Notes under the pieces: generated by a model | Told to the model about the DNA's origin: nothing | Databases searched by the model: none | Seen by the model: the letters and a program-made list of their open reading frames with translations, nothing else | NCBI RefSeq assembly: GCF_052089425.1 | Contig: NZ_JBQCZW010000010.1 | Span: 1-64,000 of the forward strand | DNA: 64,000 bases | Reading direction: 5' to 3' | Source of the DNA: Ancrocorticia sp052089425 | GTDB taxonomy: Bacteria; Actinomycetota; Actinomycetes; Actinomycetales; Actinomycetaceae | Part shown: positions 23,652-32,069 of the stretch, piece after piece | Layout of the letters: each line of letters begins with the position of its first letter | How positions within the stretch are numbered: position 1 is the stretch's first letter | Position numbers and translations under genes: made by a program

Positions 23652-25136
23652 ATGAAAGAGCAACTCGCTAAAGCAGAAGAATCCGTAGCCAAACTCCAGG
23701 CCAACCGAAACGATCGCTGGTACCCCACGTTCCACATTGCCGCCCCTGGCGGGTGGATCAATGATCCCAACGGAGTGTCCTTCTTCAAAGGTCGCTACCA
23801 CGTGTACTTCCAGCACAATCCCTTCTCAACCCACCACGCCACGATGCACTGGGGGCATGTCTCCTCCACGGATATGGTGACGTGGAAGCGTGAGCCGATC
23901 GCCTTCGCACCATCCATCGAGGCGGATCGGGACGGGGTGTTCTCCGGATCGGCGGTTTCCTCCGATGATGGTGACACCATGTATGTGTACTACACAGGGC
24001 ACCGCTGGGCCAACGGCGTGAACGAGGATGAAGGAAACGATCAGGTCCAGTGCCTCGCAACCTCTCAGGACGCCATCAGCTTCGAGAAGCAGGGCGTTGT
24101 AGTGCGCGGACCCGAAGAGCTCCCCCACTTCCGTGATCCTAAGGTCTGGAAGATGGGCGACACGTGGTACATGGTGTTTGGTGCCTGCTCGGTGGAAAAC
24201 CGCGGTGAAGTCTGGCTCTACACCTCCGCGAATATGGAGGACTGGGAGTTCGATTCCATCCTGTTCCGCGATCCTGACCCAGAGGCATTCATGTTGGAGT
24301 GCCCGGACTTCTTCCCGTTGGGAGACAAGTGGGTGCTCGTGTACTGCCCGATGGGGCCGGCCATCTCCGGGTACGCAAACCGCAACGGTCACAACGCAGG
24401 CTACGTAGTGGGCACGTGGGCACCTGGCGAACCGTTCATTCAGACAAAGGAATACGATCTGGAGGATTGGGGGCATAACTTTTACGCTCCCCAGAGCTTC
24501 GAATCGCCTGATGGCCGCCGCATTCAGTACGGCTGGATGGGAAGTTTCAATCATCCCTTGGCCTCGCAGGAAGCCGACGGATGGTCTGGCCAGCTCACGG
24601 TTGCACGCGAGCTCTCCTTGAACGCGGATGGCGCGCTGACCGCATGGCCGATTGCTGAGGTTGAGGAGCTTCGCGTATCCACTAGGGAGATCGGCCCCGT
24701 GAACCTTGGCTTCGATGAGAGCTTGAGACTCGTGGATGATGCGACGGCCGTGGATATCGAGCTGGAGATCGATCTGGCAGCAACCACCGCGAATCGCGTG
24801 GGGCTGCAGGTCCACAAGACCGAGGATGGCCACCACTCCTACGTGTACTACGACGATCTCGCTGGCCGCGTAGGAATCGACGGCCGCCTCAGCTACGCGG
24901 GTGAATCCGGCTATCGCGCGGCGGCGGTCAATCCCGGGGCGGACAACAAGCTCCAGCTCCGAATTCTCGTGGATCGCGGATCGATTGAAGTGTTCGTCAA
25001 CCACGGCGAGGCCACGGTCACTTCCTTCTCATTCCCGGCAGATGGCCCGCGCGCCATCGAACTCTGTTCGGAAGCCGGTACAGCGGCCATCACGGATCTG
25101 CGAGTTCACTCGCTACGGTCCATTTGGGAGAACTAA
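23652..25136 (+). CDS. GH32 beta-fructosidase (sucrose / sucrose-6-phosphate hydrolase)
   Basis: A 494-residue glycoside hydrolase family 32 enzyme. The nucleophile aspartate is in GGWINDPNG (about 35-43), the transition-state aspartate in FRDPKVW (about 163-169) and the acid/base glutamate in ECPDFFPLG (about 217-225). A five-bladed propeller domain is followed by a beta-sandwich (about 350-490) containing SIEVFVNHGE. There is no signal peptide, so it acts in the cytosol on fructosides brought in by the symporter upstream. With a non-PTS permease as partner, unphosphorylated sucrose is the probable substrate. AGGAGG lies 7 nt before the ATG. A strong hairpin follows. Confidence 0.92.
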   Translation: MKEQLAKAEESVAKLQANRNDRWYPTFHIAAPGGWINDPNGVSFFKGRYHVYFQHNPFSTHHATMHWGHVSSTDMVTWKREPIAFAPSIEADRDGVFSGSAVSSDDGDTMYVYYTGHRWANGVNEDEGNDQVQCLATSQDAISFEKQGVVVRGPEELPHFRDPKVWKMGDTWYMVFGACSVENRGEVWLYTSANMEDWEFDSILFRDPDPEAFMLECPDFFPLGDKWVLVYCPMGPAISGYANRNGHNAGYVVGTWAPGEPFIQTKEYDLEDWGHNFYAPQSFESPDGRRIQYGWMGSFNHPLASQEADGWSGQLTVARELSLNADGALTAWPIAEVEELRVSTREIGPVNLGFDESLRLVDDATAVDIELEIDLAATTANRVGLQVHKTEDGHHSYVYYDDLAGRVGIDGRLSYAGESGYRAAAVNPGADNKLQLRILVDRGSIEVFVNHGEATVTSFSFPADGPRAIELCSEAGTAAITDLRVHSLRSIWEN

Positions 25137-25167
25137 GCGGCGTTTCCTGAGTCTGGGATCGTCATAC

Positions 25168-25200
25168 GGGAGTAGCTCTGGACTATCCAGAGCTACTCCC
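25168..25200. terminator. Perfect 15-bp terminator hairpin
   Basis: Arms 25168-25182 and 25186-25200 are exact reverse complements around a CTA loop. It separates the GH32 gene from the convergent membrane-protein gene and can serve both. Confidence 0.75.
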
Positions 25201-25230
25201 GCATTCGGTGTTGTAGGTGTGGCACGTGGT

Positions 25231-25875
25231 CTAGTTGGAATCAATCCGCAGGTTTGCAGAAGGAGATTTCACGTCGACGACGATTTTCGCCTCGCCAATC
25301 TCACCGATACCGCGGCCCAGCAAGATCGCCTGACTACCGGACGCTGCAAATGAGTAGTCCGTTATAGAGGGTTCGCCGAGCTTGTGCAGCCCGAGTCCCA
25401 CATCCACCGCGATGGAGCCGCTGCCCATGTCCAAGCGGATGGCAATGGGAGTCTCCGCATTGATCAGCAGCGCAATGTCACCATCTAGAGCCTCAAGCGG
25501 AACAACGGTGACGGCTTCGCCGGGTTCAACCCATCGGAGGTCCGCCGTGACGCGGCCGCCTGGGGAGTAGGCGCCTGCCGTGGCCTGATCGGGTGTCAAC
25601 GGAATGAACTGACGCTCGGGTTCGTGCACATGTGTTGTGCTGGACCCACCCGGGTAGGAGTAGGCGGGGGCTTCGCCCTTCTTTCGCGGCCAGAACGCCG
25701 CAGTCAGCAGAAGGACTGCGGTGACGAGAAGTAGGCCAACAACAATCCACGTCAGGCTGAACGCCGGAGAGAAGAAGATGCTATATCCGAAGGAGGAAGC
25801 TAGCGCGGTGCTGCCGATGAGCAAAGCCAGCAAGCCGATAAAGATCGTGCCGAAAACTGGGCGGTAATTCTTCAT
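25231..25875 (-). CDS. Membrane protein of the PspC locus
   Basis: A 214-residue protein with two membrane segments (about 7-29 and 39-62), then a proline- and histidine-containing linker (about 65-90) and a beta-rich C-terminal domain (about 100-214) with repeating hydrophobic and glycine patterns, such as SGSIAVDVGLGLHKLG. This layout is common for proteins encoded next to PspC proteins in actinobacteria. It lies 6 bp downstream of the PspC-domain gene and is cotranscribed with it. It is probably part of an envelope-stress sensing module with the divergent kinase; no enzymatic motif is visible. Confidence 0.78.
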   Translation of the reverse strand: MKNYRPVFGTIFIGLLALLIGSTALASSFGYSIFFSPAFSLTWIVVGLLLVTAVLLLTAAFWPRKKGEAPAYSYPGGSSTTHVHEPERQFIPLTPDQATAGAYSPGGRVTADLRWVEPGEAVTVVPLEALDGDIALLINAETPIAIRLDMGSGSIAVDVGLGLHKLGEPSITDYSFAASGSQAILLGRGIGEIGEAKIVVDVKSPSANLRIDSN

Positions 25876-25881
25876 GGTTTC

Positions 25882-27447
25882 TTACTCTCCTTGCGTTGGT
25901 GAAGGCTCAGGGGTGGGATAGCCCTCTGCCAATTGCTTGATGTTGATGGTGGACATGGAAGCTTGAAGGTTAATGACAATATCGGCGTCACTCACCTTGT
26001 TAATCCCTCCAAGAAAGACAGTCCCCGAATCGTTCCCTTGCAGCGGGTTACTCATGATGTAGGCGTTGGAGTGAGCTCGCCACTGTTCGTCCCAGTCCTC
26101 GTCCCAGTCCTCATCCTCGGCAGCCTCACTGGCGATTTCTTCCCATTCGGGATCGGTTTCGAAATAGATGGCATTCGCATCATTGGCATCCACATCAGCC
26201 CGATAGGGCCTATCCACATCGAGGTCTGACATGGTGATATCCGCAATGATGGCAACCTTCTGGCCTTCGGTGAACCGTAGATCCACATTGGACATGGAGG
26301 CGCTGACGTTGATCGGGTCCGAATCGGTTGGCGAATCCAGCTCTGAGAGATTGATGTATGCCGAACCCATCGTTGAGGAGTACCCCGTCCCCACTTGCTC
26401 AATGGAGGCAGGTTTCCACATTTGATACCGCAGGGATGAGGAGTTCGAATACGTCTGCGTGTTGATCAACATGATCGGTGCGGCACACAGCATGGCAACG
26501 ATGGCGAAGAAAGAGAGAATCCCTCCTCGTCTACCGAAGATTCCGATCACCAACACCACCGCTCCAAACGCGAGCGAGGTGAACGCGATCGTGGCAGGGA
26601 GCTGATGTGCGCTTGCGTCCGTGCCTTCCAGCGTCAGGAGAAAGCCGGCAATCAGAAGCAGGACTACTGCGAGCAGGCCGGACAAGGCCCTGCCTGAGAG
26701 GCGCCTGCGTGCGCGCGTTGCTTCCTTGCGCTTGCGTGCCTCCTCGCGCTCACGTTCCTTACGCTGGCGCTCGTGGCGAATGTGGGGATCCTCAGGATGA
26801 GGATCCCACGCCCCTTTTGGGGACGGGGCGCCTTCCGCCTGCTGTTGTGAAGATTGTTGCTGCGAGGGTTGCTGTGAGGGCGTCGATCCATCCGAGGTTT
26901 CAGAGTGAGTTCGTCCATCCGGAGCAACCGGGAGCGTGACAGTGCCGCCATCTAGTGGTTCGCCGGAAGCCCTTGGCTGATCGGGGTTGTAGGGGGTGGA
27001 CGTTGGGGGAGAGGCTTCGCCGTCGTCGTCAAAAACAATCGGACCACTGTCCGGGCCGTTTTTGCGGAACGAGTTGTAGCACACCACTCCAATCACAATT
27101 GCGATAATCAGGCCGAGCGTGCTGGTGAAGCTGAGGCCTGTGAATACTGCGATTGCAACGATAAGGAGTGCGGCGGCGGCCACGAAGCCGCCCGGGAGGC
27201 GGCCGCGGGTGAGTTCTTGGGCATGGATTTCGCCGGTGAATTCTTCGGGCAGGAAGGCCCAGCACAGTGCGTACAGCATCGCGCCGGCGCCGCCAGCGAA
27301 CGTGAGTGCAAGGAAGCCTGCGCGCACCAGAAGTGGGTCCACGTTCCACTTGCGGGCGAGCCCGGCCGAGACGCCGCCGATCGGCGCATCTGCCGCGCGT
27401 TCAACCCCGAGTGACCGGATCGTTGAGAAGAAAGATGTTTGTGACAT
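25882..27447 (-). CDS. PspC-domain envelope protein
   Basis: A 521-residue protein. The N-terminal PspC domain (about 15-75) reads GGVSAGLARKWNVDPLLVRAGFLAL and ends in FLPEE. Two further membrane segments follow (about 85-130). A charged, Gln/Ser/Pro-rich cytosolic region (about 150-255) includes a KEREREEARKRKEATRARRR coil. Three more hydrophobic segments (about 260-335) precede an acidic beta-rich C-terminal domain (about 340-510) with an EDEDWDEDWDEQW run. PspC proteins sense cell-envelope stress. It is divergent from the PspC-domain kinase at 27551, with only 103 bp between them, a standard actinobacterial arrangement. Confidence 0.88.
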   Translation of the reverse strand: MSQTSFFSTIRSLGVERAADAPIGGVSAGLARKWNVDPLLVRAGFLALTFAGGAGAMLYALCWAFLPEEFTGEIHAQELTRGRLPGGFVAAAALLIVAIAVFTGLSFTSTLGLIIAIVIGVVCYNSFRKNGPDSGPIVFDDDGEASPPTSTPYNPDQPRASGEPLDGGTVTLPVAPDGRTHSETSDGSTPSQQPSQQQSSQQQAEGAPSPKGAWDPHPEDPHIRHERQRKEREREEARKRKEATRARRRLSGRALSGLLAVVLLLIAGFLLTLEGTDASAHQLPATIAFTSLAFGAVVLVIGIFGRRGGILSFFAIVAMLCAAPIMLINTQTYSNSSSLRYQMWKPASIEQVGTGYSSTMGSAYINLSELDSPTDSDPINVSASMSNVDLRFTEGQKVAIIADITMSDLDVDRPYRADVDANDANAIYFETDPEWEEIASEAAEDEDWDEDWDEQWRAHSNAYIMSNPLQGNDSGTVFLGGINKVSDADIVINLQASMSTINIKQLAEGYPTPEPSPTQGE

Positions 27448-27550
27448 GTTTCCAGTGTGGCGGTTGCGGGCGGGCAGCGGTATTGGGGATCACCCTGAAT
27501 AAACCCTGAATCAGTAGGAGGGAGGGCGGCTGGCGTGGAAGGATCGGGGT

Positions 27551-28870
27551 ATGGAGGATAGTGCTGCTCACGAAGGTCAGGGTGCGGGGCCCGGGGACGG
27601 GGCTCGGGCTGGTGCTCACGTGCGCTACCCGCTGCGCCGGCCGCGCAGTGGACGCGTGATCTTTGGGGTGTGCCAGGGGATTGCCGATCATCTGGATGTG
27701 CCGGTCAAAACCGTGCGAATCGTCATGGCGCTGTCCATCTTCATGTTTGGCGCCGGGATCTTCCTCTACATGTGGCTGTTTGTTGCCGTATCGGCTTCGA
27801 ACGAACGCCCTCCCTCGGTGAAGCTGGCGCCGGCGCCGCGTAAGGAGCTGGGCAGGCGGCAGAAGCTGCTTGCCTACGCGGGGCTCGCGGTGGTGGCAGC
27901 GGTGGTGGTGTGGACGGCGGGCGTGCTGGATATCCCCTGGGGGACCGTTTTGGCCGTGGCGTGCATCGTGGCTGGCGGTGGGCTGGCGTGGTCCAACCTT
28001 TCGGCCGAACTCACCACGAATCAGGCCATGGTGCGGCTGGGCGTTGGGATCGGGCTACTCGTGATTGGTGTGCTGGTGCTGACCGCTCGCGACCAGCCGC
28101 TCGGGAGCGTGCTGGCCTCTGTGCTGCTGGGGGTCGCAATCTTGACCGTGGCAGGTTTGGCGCTCTGGCCCGTGATTCAGCGGCTATTGCGCGAGTTGCG
28201 CGACGCGGAAGAAAAGAGTGCACGCGAATCCGAGCGTGCCCAGATGGCCGCGCACCTCCACGATTCTGTGCTGCAAACCCTCACTCTTATCCGGAACCAA
28301 GCCGGCGATCCGGAGGCTGTGCGGCGGCTCGCTCGCGTTCAGGAGCGCCAGCTGCGCTCGTGGCTGTACAGCGAGAGTGGGGATGGTGGCTCGGGTGCAG
28401 GCTCGGGCTCGGGCTCGGGCGGCAATGGCGGTGCCGCTGGGGGCGGCGAAGGTGGCCGTGGCGCCGGCGATGGTCAGCGGCGGGTGGCGGTGAGTGAGGC
28501 GATTAAGGGCGCCGCAGCCCAGATCGAGGATCTTTATGGTGTGGGAATTGAGGCTGTTGTTGTGGGCGAGGGGCCGGCCGGGGCGGCCGTGGATATGCTG
28601 GTGGCTGCCACGAAGGAGGCGCTGGCCAACGCCGTTCGCCACGGGGCGCCGCCCGTCAGCTTGTACGCGGAGCTGGCTAGGGATGGCGCTAGCGTTTACG
28701 TTCGTGATCACGGCTCAGGATTCGATCTTGACGGCATTCCCGAGGACCGCCACGGTGTGCGCGATTCGATCATCGGGCGTGTGGAGCGGGCCGGGGGCAG
28801 CGTGGCATTCCGGCGCCGCGATCCAGGGACCGAAGTGGAGATGACCGTGCCGTGGGGGCGGCGGGGGTAG
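27551..28870 (+). CDS. PspC-domain sensor histidine kinase (NarL-type partner)
   Basis: A 439-residue membrane kinase. An N-terminal PspC domain (about 26-80, VIFGVCQGIADHLDVPVKTV) with one or two helices is followed by four more hydrophobic helices (about 100-215). The HisKA_3-like phosphoacceptor is in MAAHLHDSVLQTLTLIRNQ (about 233-251), and the ATPase domain has an N-box ATKEALANAVRHGAPP and G-box DHGSGFDLDG. A 35-residue Gly/Ser/Ala insertion (about 276-312) lies between dimerisation and ATPase domains and may be length-variable. Its usual adjacent response regulator is absent here; the likely partner is encoded at 36769, 8 kb away. Confidence 0.88.
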   Translation: MEDSAAHEGQGAGPGDGARAGAHVRYPLRRPRSGRVIFGVCQGIADHLDVPVKTVRIVMALSIFMFGAGIFLYMWLFVAVSASNERPPSVKLAPAPRKELGRRQKLLAYAGLAVVAAVVVWTAGVLDIPWGTVLAVACIVAGGGLAWSNLSAELTTNQAMVRLGVGIGLLVIGVLVLTARDQPLGSVLASVLLGVAILTVAGLALWPVIQRLLRELRDAEEKSARESERAQMAAHLHDSVLQTLTLIRNQAGDPEAVRRLARVQERQLRSWLYSESGDGGSGAGSGSGSGGNGGAAGGGEGGRGAGDGQRRVAVSEAIKGAAAQIEDLYGVGIEAVVVGEGPAGAAVDMLVAATKEALANAVRHGAPPVSLYAELARDGASVYVRDHGSGFDLDGIPEDRHGVRDSIIGRVERAGGSVAFRRRDPGTEVEMTVPWGRRG

Positions 28871-28909
28871 GTTCGGTGTGCCAAGAGTTTGTGCGAAAGT
28901 CCAAAGTCT

Positions 28910-28930
28910 GAGTAGTCGCTCGGGCTACTC
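28910..28930. terminator. Short hairpin between convergent genes
   Basis: GAGTAGTC and GGCTACTC arms (one wobble pair) enclose a 5-nt loop between the kinase gene and the leftward small gene. It is a likely shared terminator. Confidence 0.5.
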
Positions 28931-28949
28931 TTCTGGACGTGCACTGGAT

Positions 28950-29324
28950 TTAGCTGCGCTCCTTATTGAGCTTGGATTCCACGAAATCCGGTGACGGAGC
29001 ATCGCCATCCCACACGGCGCCATATATATCGGCGACTAGGGGCCAGATACGATCAACAGCCACCTCAGCCGAGGAGATGCCTTGCGCGATGGAATCGGGG
29101 ATCACAAAATCGTGATAAATGATGCGCCCGGCCTTGTCTTGGCGTCCCAAAGGATCGGGAAACCTCAGTGCTTGACCGTTGCTACCGTGTTGGTACACGG
29201 ACGGCTCCTCTTCGACACCGTTAAAGGCCTCTTCGTACACGGAAAGCGGGTGGGAGTAACCTCCGTTTAAGAGAAACCGTGAGCCCCATGTATAGCCTCG
29301 CGTTGCCCAGAGGAGCTCTACCAT
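28950..29324 (-). CDS. Small protein partnered with the GTPase upstream
   Basis: A 124-residue soluble protein with an aromatic-rich N-terminus (ELLWATRGYTWGSRFLLNGG, 3-22). I do not recognise the family. There is no membrane segment, signal peptide or cysteine. Its start overlaps the end of the P-loop GTPase gene by 7 bp, so the two are translationally coupled and probably act together. A role as an effector or adaptor controlled by the GTPase is inference. It is convergent with the PspC kinase. Confidence 0.72.
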   Translation of the reverse strand: MVELLWATRGYTWGSRFLLNGGYSHPLSVYEEAFNGVEEEPSVYQHGSNGQALRFPDPLGRQDKAGRIIYHDFVIPDSIAQGISSAEVAVDRIWPLVADIYGAVWDGDAPSPDFVESKLNKERS

Positions 29325-30508
29325 GCGCTCTTCTCCAAGACGTCTTGGTCGACGCCATCCATAAGGTCAAGTCTGAACTGCGCAAGCATGGCTGACAAAT
29401 AGTCGCGATCTTCCATTGCCCGATCAACTAGTTGTTGGAGCTTATCTTTGCTCAGCATGACTAAGCTGACTATTGCGGGGGACAGCAGTCTCGACAGCCA
29501 TTTTCCGACCCCCGGAACATGCTCGAGGATCTTAGCTATGAAGGGCGTTAGGACTCTTGCTAGGTCATCCGCATTGTCCACGAGCTTTTGGAGGACCTTG
29601 AAAGGAATGTTCAGACTTTCTGCCCACTGGGTTACTCTCTCGAGAGGCAGCATAGTGGCGATTGGCAGGATGAGGTCTAGACCGATGCGGTTGGTAATTT
29701 CAATTCTCTCGGTTTCGAACTTGGCGGAAGAGAGCAACAGAAAGTCTTCGCCAAGGGAAAGAGCTTCCGGAACCTCGACGAAGCTTCGCAGTGTTTTGTG
29801 CAGGATGGCCAGATCGTCAGCTGACTTTCGTTCGACAAGATCTTTAAAGCTCTGAACGTTCATGGTGGGGTGAAGATCTGCTTTGGATAGTGCAAGAACC
29901 CAGATCCTAGGAAACTCTTCTAATGGTTTACCGTCCGTCAGGATGTCGTCTCTTAGCCTGCCGAGTCCTTCATCGATGTTCCAAAGGACTGACTTCAGAT
30001 ACTTCTCCTCTTCACCGGCATATTCTAGAAGCTTCTGGCCATCGATGAGCACAACGGCTACATCTGAAGTCATGAGCCTCTTGAATGTCTCAATTCGACG
30101 CTGGGCCTCTTCGGCATCACTCGGTTCTTCTTCGAACCATTCACCCGGGTAGTCGTGCCAGACAAGTCGGAGCGCGTTGAAGGAGTGCTCCGTCGAGGTG
30201 TCATCTTCGTTTGGTCTGACCGTAAACGAATAGGATTTGGCCTCGAAGCGGGTTGCAAGAGGTGCCTGCGCGTCGTCACGCATGCGCAGATAGTTCTGCC
30301 GTAGCCGCCTCCCTTGTCCTGTGTCATCAGCCAGTACCCGATACGGATTAGCTTTCCGGAAGGACGGCTCCTGAGTCGCGCCGAAAAATGAGGAGAGAAG
30401 GACGGTCTTGCCGCTACCAGTTTCGCCGAAAACTGCGATGTTTTGTTCTTTTGCTTTGAGTGCCATGCTCGTTGGTACCGTTCTACTGCCAGAATGGGTG
30501 GGATTCAT
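29318..30508 (-). CDS. TRAFAC-like P-loop GTPase domain protein
   Basis: A 396-residue protein with a full set of GTPase motifs: P-loop GETGSGKT (28-35), G3 as DYPG (119-122, in LVWHDYPGEWF) and G4 as SKAD (208-211). The last 120 residues are helical and amphipathic, rich in Leu and Val, including LSPAIVSLVMLS, and may contact membrane. The start could also be the ATG at 30466 (residue 15), just before the GTPase core; neither has a strong ribosome site. GTPases of this kind paired with small co-encoded proteins occur in bacterial conflict and regulatory systems. The exact family is not certain from reading alone. Bases 30509-30865 upstream are non-coding; a TTGCAC-17-TAGGCA pair at 30796-30824 may drive the next rightward gene. 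Confidence 0.78.
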   Translation of the reverse strand: MNPTHSGSRTVPTSMALKAKEQNIAVFGETGSGKTVLLSSFFGATQEPSFRKANPYRVLADDTGQGRRLRQNYLRMRDDAQAPLATRFEAKSYSFTVRPNEDDTSTEHSFNALRLVWHDYPGEWFEEEPSDAEEAQRRIETFKRLMTSDVAVVLIDGQKLLEYAGEEEKYLKSVLWNIDEGLGRLRDDILTDGKPLEEFPRIWVLALSKADLHPTMNVQSFKDLVERKSADDLAILHKTLRSFVEVPEALSLGEDFLLLSSAKFETERIEITNRIGLDLILPIATMLPLERVTQWAESLNIPFKVLQKLVDNADDLARVLTPFIAKILEHVPGVGKWLSRLLSPAIVSLVMLSKDKLQQLVDRAMEDRDYLSAMLAQFRLDLMDGVDQDVLEKSAW

Positions 30509-30865
30509 TCTAAGTATGGACTATGAACGAAATCGATGAGTGCGTAATCCAAAAGTCCCGAAAAGTCTGTGCCTTTGCGCCAGATTCTTCTCGCTTTGAC
30601 TTCGGTCTGATCTATTTCAGCAGATCATTGATTCCAAAAGTCGTGCTTGGCGTGTGGCGCTCTGGTGGATCTCAATACTTTGGGGCGTTAAGCGTAAATC
30701 CAGATCGGCATGATCGCGCCAGAGGAGCGGCTGTAAGCCCAGTAAATTCGTGCGATAGAGCGGTTTGTGGGTGTGGCTGACGTCATGTTTAAGTGTTGCA
30801 CTGAGCGCGGAACCTTGGTAGGCATGATGCGACGCAATACCCAGCAACCTAGGAGCGCCGTAAAA

Positions 30866-31765
30866 ATGAATCACCCCAAGAAGCTCGCAAGTCTTGCTTC
30901 AATTGTCGCTGCCGGCTCGCTTGTCCTAGCCGGATGTAGCGGGGATGATGGCGGGGAACGCAAAGGATCGCTAACCATTGGTGCCGTTCCCGGATGGACG
31001 GACGGAACAGGCACGGCTTACCTGTACAAGCATGTGCTGGAAGAAAATGGATATGACGTTGAAGTTGAGGAGCTGGGCGATAACGCCCTCGTGTACAGCG
31101 GCGTTGCCCAAGGACAGTTAGACCTGTTCGGATCGGCGTGGATTGATAGAACTCAACTCTCGTATTGGGAGGAATATGGGGATTCTATGGAGGATCTCGG
31201 CTCGTACTATGACGACGCCCGATTGTTCCTCGCGGTTCCCGAGTATTCCGAGATGGAATCAATCGAGGACATCCCCGACCATGCCGCAGAGCTGGAAAAC
31301 CAGATTATCGGCATCGAGCCCGGTGCCGGCCTCACCTTAATTACCGAGGAAGAGGTCATGCCGCACTACGGGTTGGATGGCAATTTTGAGCTCGTTCAGT
31401 CCTCCACTGCCGCGATGATTAGCGAGATGGAGAATGCTCTCAACAATGAGCGTGAAATCGTCGTGACTCTTTGGACGCCATTCTGGGCAGAGGTGAACTA
31501 CCCTGTCCGTGAGCTTGAAGATCCCGATGGAATCTACGGAGAAGCTGAAGCACTCCACACCGTGGGACGCGATGGCTTCGCTGAAGACTTCCCTGAGGTG
31601 GCCGCCATGGTCGAGGAATTCTCGATGACCGACGAAGAATTCGCTAGCTTGGAAGACACGATGGTCAACGAATTTGAAGGTAGCGATGATGAGGCTGCTG
31701 TCGAGGCTTGGATGGAAGAGAACCCTGAGTTTGTAGATAACCTCGCCGCGCAGCTGGATGGCTAA
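30866..31765 (+). CDS. Glycine betaine/osmolyte ABC substrate-binding lipoprotein
   Basis: A 299-residue extracellular lipoprotein of the OpuAC family. The signal peptide ends in a lipobox (LVLAGC, lipidated Cys about residue 24). The binding domain opens with LTIGAVPGWTDGTGTAYLYKHVLEENGYDVEV and contains LDLFGSAWIDRTQL and VVTLWTPFWAEVNY. These are conserved regions with aromatic residues that form the quaternary-amine cage in the family. The start at 30866 is set by AGGAG 10 nt before it and by the lipobox distance. No permease or ATPase gene is adjacent, so it is an orphan binding protein that must dock elsewhere. A strong terminator follows. Confidence 0.88.
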   Translation: MNHPKKLASLASIVAAGSLVLAGCSGDDGGERKGSLTIGAVPGWTDGTGTAYLYKHVLEENGYDVEVEELGDNALVYSGVAQGQLDLFGSAWIDRTQLSYWEEYGDSMEDLGSYYDDARLFLAVPEYSEMESIEDIPDHAAELENQIIGIEPGAGLTLITEEEVMPHYGLDGNFELVQSSTAAMISEMENALNNEREIVVTLWTPFWAEVNYPVRELEDPDGIYGEAEALHTVGRDGFAEDFPEVAAMVEEFSMTDEEFASLEDTMVNEFEGSDDEAAVEAWMEENPEFVDNLAAQLDG

Positions 31766-31795
31766 CATTCTTTGAGGTCTAGTGGCTCTGCCGCG

Positions 31796-31835
31796 GAAGG
31801 GCGGGGGCAAGGAGGTATCCTTGTCCCCGCCCTTC
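31796..31835 (+). terminator. 18-bp terminator hairpin
   Basis: Arms 31796-31813 and 31818-31835 pair with a single wobble around a GGTA loop, 30 bp after the lipoprotein stop. Confidence 0.75.
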
Positions 31836-31957
31836 ATTCCACGTTGGGCAGTCTTCTTTTCCCGTCGAGCCGCGATTCTTCACAATGAAAAGCGCCTGCT
31901 CTTCTTAGAATCGCTTGACAGTGCTAGTTCCAAGATGGAAAGCTCAGTACCACCGAA

Positions 31958-32001
31958 TGTTTGCGTAACCATGATCTACCCAACCGTGTTTGCGTAACCA
32001 T
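31958..32001. repeat. Two 15-bp direct repeats upstream of the GH30 gene
   Basis: TGTTTGCGTAACCAT occurs at 31958-31972 and again at 31987-32001. The core GTTTGCGTAAC has weak dyad symmetry, so the pair may be binding sites for a regulator of the galactanase gene. The 31766-32069 intergenic stretch otherwise holds the lipoprotein terminator and a TTGACA (31915-31920) without a matching -10. Confidence 0.45.
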
Positions 32002-32069
32002 CCACCAGGGGGGACGTTCGGTTTTCGCACAGTGAAGTGAGCCGGACGTGGTCCAGTGAAGGAGAGCCA

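Noticed and set aside
23826..25004. Long minus-strand open frame of 392 codons opposite the GH32 gene
   Set aside because: It lies wholly antisense to a well-conserved enzyme, has no ribosome site or family resemblance, and follows from GC-rich codon use.
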